24,518 nt of DNA. Origin: an uncultured Oscillospiraceae bacterium (GTDB taxonomy: Bacteria; Bacillota; Clostridia; Oscillospirales; Ruminococcaceae). Made by a program: the position numbers and the translations under genes. Where the stretch lies: NCBI GenBank assembly GCA_934465295.1, contig CAKSKU010000024.1:1-24518 (forward strand), written 5' to 3'. This document shows positions 20,103 to 24,518 of the stretch, piece after piece. The notes beneath the pieces are model-generated. The model saw nothing but the letters and a program-made list of their open reading frames with translations, was not told the DNA's origin and made no database searches. Every line of letters begins with the position of its first letter. Position 1 is the first letter of the stretch.

Positions 20103-21159
20103 AACAATAAAAATTCCGGCTGAAAATGCCAACGTTCGCAGGCTTGGGCGAACTCTTATGCGGAACGGCACGTTATGGCTTGGCTACTCGCTGACGGGTG
20201 CGGAGTTCGGCTTTGACGGGACGAGCCTTTCGGCGGAGCTTACGACCGACTGGGTGAATGACGAGGCTTGGAAAGAGAATTTTCAGCCTTATATGGCTGT
20301 ACTTGTGAACGGAAAGCTTTTAAAGCGTTTCGCTGTTAATGAGGGTACTGCCGAATATGAGCTTTACCGCAGTGAAAGGGCTGAAAAAGTCCGCATCAGG
20401 CTTGTAAAGCTTTCGGAAAACGCTTTTTCAAAGGTGGGAGTGCTGTCTTTCAGCGCAGACGGAAAGCTGACGGCAACAAAGCCCTGCTCCGAGCGCAGGA
20501 TAGAGTTTGTCGGCGACTCGATAACCTGCGGCTTCGGCATTGAGGGAAGGTCTGCCGACGAGGGATTCAGGACATCGACCGAAAATCCGCTTATAAACTA
20601 TGCTTCACTCACGGCGAACGAGCTTGGCGCAGAGTATCAGCTCATCTCCTGGACATCGATAGGCGTTTACTCGAACTCGGTCAAGGACGACCGAACCGAA
20701 CCCGACAACGCTTGGACAATGCCCGTTATATATGACTGCACCGACAAGGCTGTTGACGGTATGCTTGGGAATGAACCCGAAAAGTGGGATCATTCACGCT
20801 TTGTGCCGCAGCTTATCGTTGTCAACCTCGGAACGAACGACAGGGATTTCACAAGAGGGATCCCCGAGCGCACGGCGGCATTTGAAAACTGCTACCGTGA
20901 ATTCATTGCGCATATCCGTGAGAAAGAGCCGCAGGCGCACATTATCTGCGCACTCGGAGCAATGGGTCGGGAGCTTTTGCCGCAGGTCGAAAATGCAGTA
21001 AAATCGCTTGCTGACGAAAGGATAACCTCGCTCGGCTTCGATGTTCAGCGTGAGGAGGACGGTATCGGTTCGGAACAGCACCCGAATGCCGTAACTCACC
21101 GCAAAATGGCGGACAGGCTTATTGCCGAAATAAAACGACTCGGCATCTTTAAGGAGTAA
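20095..21159 (+). CDS. SGNH/GDSL hydrolase, CE2-like carbohydrate acetyl esterase
   Basis: A 354-aa two-domain protein. An N-terminal β-sandwich (about 1-125) precedes an SGNH domain with the nucleophile in EFVGDSITCGFGIEG, block III LGTNDRD, and the catalytic His in EQHPNAVTH. The order and motifs match carbohydrate esterase family 2, which removes acetyl groups from plant polysaccharides. The residue three before the His is Ser rather than Asp, as in members using a Ser-His dyad. There is no signal peptide, so it would act in the cytoplasm on imported acetylated oligosaccharides (inferred). The ATG at 20095 with AGAGGA upstream is preferred to 20068. Confidence 0.85.
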   Translation: MSETIKIPAENANVRRLGRTLMRNGTLWLGYSLTGAEFGFDGTSLSAELTTDWVNDEAWKENFQPYMAVLVNGKLLKRFAVNEGTAEYELYRSERAEKVRIRLVKLSENAFSKVGVLSFSADGKLTATKPCSERRIEFVGDSITCGFGIEGRSADEGFRTSTENPLINYASLTANELGAEYQLISWTSIGVYSNSVKDDRTEPDNAWTMPVIYDCTDKAVDGMLGNEPEKWDHSRFVPQLIVVNLGTNDRDFTRGIPERTAAFENCYREFIAHIREKEPQAHIICALGAMGRELLPQVENAVKSLADERITSLGFDVQREEDGIGSEQHPNAVTHRKMADRLIAEIKRLGIFKE

Positions 21160-21162
21160 AAA

Positions 21163-22395
21163 ATGTCAAATTCTTATGACTGTATAATAGTAGGCGGCGG
21201 CGCTGCGGGAATGATGGCTGCGATAACAGCCGCAGGACTGGGAAAAAGTACGCTGCTGCTTGAAAAAATGAACCGCTGCGGAAAGAAGATATCCATAACG
21301 GGAAAGGGTCGCTGCAACGTTACGAACAACTGCACATCGGACGATTTTTTCGCTAATATCCCGACGAACCCGAGGTTTCTCTACTCGGCTTATGCAGGCT
21401 TCAACTCGCAGGATTGTATGGACTTTTTTGAAAGGCTCGGCGTTCCGCTCAAAACGGAGCGTGGGAACCGTGTTTTTCCCGTCAGCGACAAGGCGGAGGA
21501 TATCGTCCGTGCGCTTGAACAGGGCTGTGAGGACTACGGCGTGAACAGGATATTTTCAAAGGTGACGGAGATAATTACCGAGGATGGTGCGGTAAAGGGC
21601 GTAAAGTGCGGCAGCAGGACATATTTCGCTCCGTCTGTACTCATCGCAACGGGCGGAAAGTCCTACCCCGGAACGGGTTCGGACGGCGACGGCTACCGCT
21701 TCGCCGAGGAGCTTGGACACACCGTAACGGACATAAAGCCGTCACTTGTGCCTATCGAATCGGACGATGATTACTGCCGTGAAATGATGGGACTTTCGCT
21801 GAAAAATGTTGTGCTTACGCTCAAAGACACGGTGAAAAACAAGGTCGTTTTCTCCGAAATGGGAGAGATGCTTTTCACGCATTTCGGCGTATCGGGTCCG
21901 CTCGTTCTGAGCGCATCGAGCCATATTCCGCAGATCGAGAGCGGACGCTACATTTTTTATATTGACTTAAAGCCTGCGCTTGACGAAAAAAAGCTGGACG
22001 AGAGAATACTGCGTGATTTCAAGGAGATACCGAACCGAATTTTTGCAAACTCGCTTTCAAAGCTTCTCCCGTCGAAAATGATACCGACAGTCGTTGAGCT
22101 TTCGGGCATTGACGGCGAAAAGCAGGTCAACTCCGTCACAAAGCAGGAGCGTCAGCGGCTCGTTTCGCTTCTGAAAGCTTTCCCCGTGCATATACGAAGC
22201 TTCCGACCGATAGCCGAGGCGATAGTTACAAGCGGAGGCGTTAAGGTCAGCGAGGTCTCGCCGAAAACAATGGAGTCAAAGCTTGTAAAGGGACTTTACT
22301 TTGCAGGCGAAGTTCTCGATGTGGACGGCTACACGGGCGGCTTCAATTTGCAGATAGCATTTTCAACGGGCTGTCTTGCAGGAGAGAATATGTGA
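21163..22395 (+). CDS. HI0933/YhiN-family FAD-dependent oxidoreductase
   Basis: A 410-aa flavoprotein with the N-terminal dinucleotide-binding motif IIVGGGAAGMMAAITAA, the family hallmark GKKISITGKGRCNVTN (about residues 40-55), a second motif PSVLIATGGKSYPGTGSDGDG, and a C-terminal GLYFAGEVLDVDGYTGGFNLQ that closes the FAD site. BaiN-type bile-acid reductases belong to the same family, but substrate cannot be assigned here. It follows the esterase after 3 bases and its TGA shares a base with the next ATG (TGATG). Confidence 0.9.
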   Translation: MSNSYDCIIVGGGAAGMMAAITAAGLGKSTLLLEKMNRCGKKISITGKGRCNVTNNCTSDDFFANIPTNPRFLYSAYAGFNSQDCMDFFERLGVPLKTERGNRVFPVSDKAEDIVRALEQGCEDYGVNRIFSKVTEIITEDGAVKGVKCGSRTYFAPSVLIATGGKSYPGTGSDGDGYRFAEELGHTVTDIKPSLVPIESDDDYCREMMGLSLKNVVLTLKDTVKNKVVFSEMGEMLFTHFGVSGPLVLSASSHIPQIESGRYIFYIDLKPALDEKKLDERILRDFKEIPNRIFANSLSKLLPSKMIPTVVELSGIDGEKQVNSVTKQERQRLVSLLKAFPVHIRSFRPIAEAIVTSGGVKVSEVSPKTMESKLVKGLYFAGEVLDVDGYTGGFNLQIAFSTGCLAGENM

Positions 22396-23162
22396 TGGGC
22401 GGCGAACAAGGCATCTCGGGCGGCTTCGGGCGGAACAACCGGATAGAGCTTCTCGATCTCCTGCGCGGAGTTTCGCTCATTTATGTAATGCTTTACCATC
22501 TTTGCTATGACCTTATAACTGTAAAGGGAATGAACATTACATTCTTCGGCGCAAGGTGGTTCGAGGTTCTGCACGATGTGTTCCTTGCATTGCTTATAAT
22601 CGTTTCGGGAATATGCAGTTCGTTCTCGCACGACAGTGTGCGGCGGGGAGCGGTGCTGTTCTTTATGGGCAGCATTTTCACGATAGCGACCGACCTTTTT
22701 ATGCACGACAGCGTTGCGGTGTTCGGCGCACTTTCGTTTTTCGGCGTTATGATGATGCTATGCGGACTGGCAAAGCCTGTCATTCAGCGAATAGACTGGA
22801 GAATTCTGCTTGCGTTGAGCCTGCTGTTATATTTCGTGACGATAGATTTTGCGAGCGAGGGCGGTTTACTGCACCTGTTTTTCATCGATATAAAGCTCCC
22901 GTTGCCCGAAAATTCGCAATATTCTTATACGATAGGTATATTACCGAAAGAATTTTACTCATCGGATTTCTTTCCGCTTATCCCGAACGGCTTTTTATAC
23001 ATTGTGGGAGCGGCACTTTCACGCCCGATAGCGGAGAAAAAGTTCCCAAGCTTTTTCTATGCGCAAATAAAGGCACACGCTGTAAACTTTATCGGAAGAT
23101 ACTCGCTTTGGTTCTATGTTATTCATCAGCCGATATTCCTCGGCATTTTGTATTTGTTTTGA
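22395..23162 (+). CDS. DUF1624 / heparan-α-glucosaminide N-acetyltransferase-like membrane protein
   Basis: A 255-aa polytopic protein. The N-terminus RIELLDLLRGVSLIYVMLYH matches the DUF1624 (HGSNAT catalytic domain) family, with RGVSLIYM-type motif, then FLALLIIVSGICSSFS and about six or seven transmembrane helices. These are acyltransferase-like membrane proteins that acetylate or move acyl groups on sugars; the bacterial role is unknown. The start may be GTG 22392 or ATG 22395; AGGAG at about 22380 fits either. Adjacent to an acetyl esterase and a thioesterase, it may belong to acyl-group handling (inferred). Confidence 0.8.
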   Translation: MGGEQGISGGFGRNNRIELLDLLRGVSLIYVMLYHLCYDLITVKGMNITFFGARWFEVLHDVFLALLIIVSGICSSFSHDSVRRGAVLFFMGSIFTIATDLFMHDSVAVFGALSFFGVMMMLCGLAKPVIQRIDWRILLALSLLLYFVTIDFASEGGLLHLFFIDIKLPLPENSQYSYTIGILPKEFYSSDFFPLIPNGFLYIVGAALSRPIAEKKFPSFFYAQIKAHAVNFIGRYSLWFYVIHQPIFLGILYLF

Positions 23163-23173
23163 AAGGTTAAATT

Positions 23174-24040
23174 ATGGAAAATCTGACCGACATAAAGGTA
23201 ATAAAAGATATATTCGAGCGTCACGGCTTTTCGTTCTCGAAGGCTTTGGGACAGAACTTTCTCGTCAACCCGACCGTCTGCCCGAGGATAGCCGAAATGG
23301 GCGGTGCTGCACCCGGAACGGGGATAATCGAGATAGGAACGGGCGTAGGCGTTCTCACGCACGAGCTTGCAAAGCGTGCCGACAAGGTGGTCGCAATTGA
23401 AATTGACGAGCGCCTTATCCCGATACTTGAAGAAACGCTTGCCGAGCATAAAAACGTCAGGGTCATCAACGCTGACGTTATGAAGATCGACCTTGCGGAA
23501 GTGATAAAGGAAAATTTCGGGGGAATGAAGGTCGCAGTCTGCGCAAATCTCCCGTACTATATAACCTCGCCGATAATAATGATGCTGCTCGAAAGCCGTT
23601 TGCCGCTGACCTCGATAACCGTAATGGTTCAGAAAGAGGCAGGAACACGTCTTTGTGCGGAAATGGGCACCCGTGACGTCGGCGCAGTGACAGCGGCAGT
23701 CCGCTATTATTCCGAGCCGAAGCTGCTGTTCAACGTCTCAAGAGGCAGCTTTATGCCCTCGCCGAATGTCGATTCCTGCGTTATAAAGCTCGATATCCAT
23801 AACGATGGACGGTATAAAGCGCAGGACGAAGCGTTTTTCTTCAAAACAGTCAGGGGAGCGTTCTCACAGCGCAGAAAAAACCTCCTAAATTCGCTCTCGT
23901 CCTCAATGGGAATGGAAAAATCGCTCATCGCAAAAGCGGTAGAAGCAGCAGGCATCCCTGCAAATGCCCGTCCCGAACAGCTCTCAATGGAGGAGTTTCT
24001 GCGGCTGGCGGAAAAGCTTGATTTAATGCGTAATTCGTAA
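23174..24040 (+). CDS. rsmA: 16S rRNA dimethyladenosine transferase
   Basis: RsmA/KsgA dimethylates two adjacent adenines in the 3' hairpin of 16S rRNA, a late step in small-subunit assembly. The 288-aa protein has KALGQNFL at the start, SAM motif I IIEIGTGVGVLT, the acidic VAIEIDE, motif IV NLPYY, and VMVQKE. The C-terminal RNA-binding domain ends in LSMEEFLRLAEKL, where most family members stop. The last residues (about DLMRNS) and the TAA stop lie in sequence belonging to the modular repeat. Last gene of the operon, 11 bases after the DUF1624 gene. Confidence 0.95.
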   Translation: MENLTDIKVIKDIFERHGFSFSKALGQNFLVNPTVCPRIAEMGGAAPGTGIIEIGTGVGVLTHELAKRADKVVAIEIDERLIPILEETLAEHKNVRVINADVMKIDLAEVIKENFGGMKVAVCANLPYYITSPIIMMLLESRLPLTSITVMVQKEAGTRLCAEMGTRDVGAVTAAVRYYSEPKLLFNVSRGSFMPSPNVDSCVIKLDIHNDGRYKAQDEAFFFKTVRGAFSQRRKNLLNSLSSSMGMEKSLIAKAVEAAGIPANARPEQLSMEEFLRLAEKLDLMRNS

Positions 24041-24518
24041 TGCGGAATGCGGAATTATTGGCAGAGCTGACATTTGTCGGGCAAAGCGAAGCCAAATAGC
24101 TGGTCAAGCTGAGCACAGCTTGCGAGGGGTCAAGGGGGCGAGGAGCCCCATTGTCGCAGGTCAGTTTGACCTTTAGCAGAAGAGCGAAATTCCCTAAACT
24201 AACAGCAAAATGTCAGTTACAATAAGCGTAAATCACTAACAGCTAAAAATGGCGCAATTCACATCAAAAAAGGCAACCCCAAAATGTGAATTGCGCCAAT
24301 TATTTTACCCGAACATCCATCCTTGAAGCAAAAATCTGCGAACGAAGTGAGCGGATTTGAAGCTTCAACGCTATACATGAGATATGTCAGTAAGAACGGC
24401 AAATGTCGTTTCCCACTCATATCCCACCGCCGCTCAAACGTTGTCGGCATAAAATGCTTATCGCTTTCGCTCTGCGCATTTTATGCCGAGGATAGTTTTG
24501 TTTAGGAAAAAAGAATTG
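24025..24518. repeat. Modular hairpin repeat, partial copy (left arm plus core)
   Basis: This stretch holds no gene. It is an arm-and-core copy: GCGGAATGCGGAATT at the start, hairpins CAAGCTG/CAGCTTG (24105-24122), GGGGC/GCCCC (24135-24149) and AGGTCA/TGACCT (24158-24172, inside a kept CGC/GCG pair), a shorter long-stem module (24251-24297), then the core with TTGAAGCTTCAA and GGCATAAAATGC. AGGATAGTTT (24489-24498) marks the start of the next arm, which runs off the window. Core orientation is opposite to that in 14801-15595. Confidence 0.85.
24251..24297 (+). terminator. Long-stem terminator hairpin after rsmA
   Basis: GGCGCAATTCAC (24251-24262) pairs with GTGAATTGCGCC (24286-24297) around a shorter loop than in the other copies. 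The tail AATTATTTTA is moderately T-rich. It is the first plausible terminator of the six-gene operon. Confidence 0.5.

Noticed and set aside
24323..24505. 60-aa reading frame in the repeat at the window end
   Set aside because: It lies wholly in the repeat core, where conserved features are base-paired stems, and is not open in the other copies.

Overview
The window looks like chromosomal DNA from a gut-type Clostridia member, most plausibly a Ruminococcus-like Oscillospiraceae. The reasons are low-GC Gram-positive signals (TTGACA/TATAAT promoters, AGGAGG-type ribosome sites, a T-box leader), a DUF6106-like protein, DUF975-like membrane proteins, a CE2-like carbohydrate esterase, and NifS/NifU-type Fe-S assembly. 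The lineage is inferred; there is no rRNA in the window. No phage, CRISPR, tRNA or transposase gene is visible.

Layout. (1) 1-424 is one arm of a modular hairpin-rich repeat that abuts the 3' end of an XRE regulator (425-1132, minus). (2) 1518-3868 is an operon: a histidine-phosphatase-like protein lacking its catalytic His, a DUF975-like membrane protein and an RluA pseudouridine synthase. (3) 4288-6171 is a membrane-anchored LysM/G5/M23 cell-wall peptidase with two exact WalR-type boxes upstream. (4) 6225-9405 (minus) holds a DUF6106-like protein, AcpS-like protein, NAD(P)HX repair enzyme and lipoprotein. (5) 9562-14794 is the phenylalanyl-tRNA synthetase operon behind a T-box leader. Its pheS and pheT are separated by two related small membrane-protein genes and by an in-frame chimera of the pheT start and the pheS end. 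(6) 14801-15595 is a complete 795-bp copy of the modular repeat: two ~315-bp inverted arms around a ~166-bp core, between convergent pheT and nifU. (7) 15598-17295 (minus) is nifS-nifU. (8) 17433-17669 holds a terminator and two long palindromes, followed by a membrane-protein gene (minus). (9) 18704-24040 is a tightly packed six-gene operon: RluA, YbgC-like thioesterase, CE2-like esterase, HI0933-type flavoprotein, DUF1624 membrane protein, and RsmA. (10) 24025-24518 is a third repeat copy that supplies the last codons of rsmA.

Most genes are housekeeping: translation and RNA modification (pheS, pheT, two RluA, rsmA), cofactor repair, Fe-S assembly and wall remodelling. The unusual content lies in three places. 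The first is the duplicated and rearranged pheS-pheT junction. The second is the repeat family, whose hairpins change sequence between copies but keep base-pairing and always sit at gene 3' ends. The third is a set of regulatory or degenerate features: WalR-type boxes, a hairpin between ribosome site and start codon, and two enzymes missing key residues.
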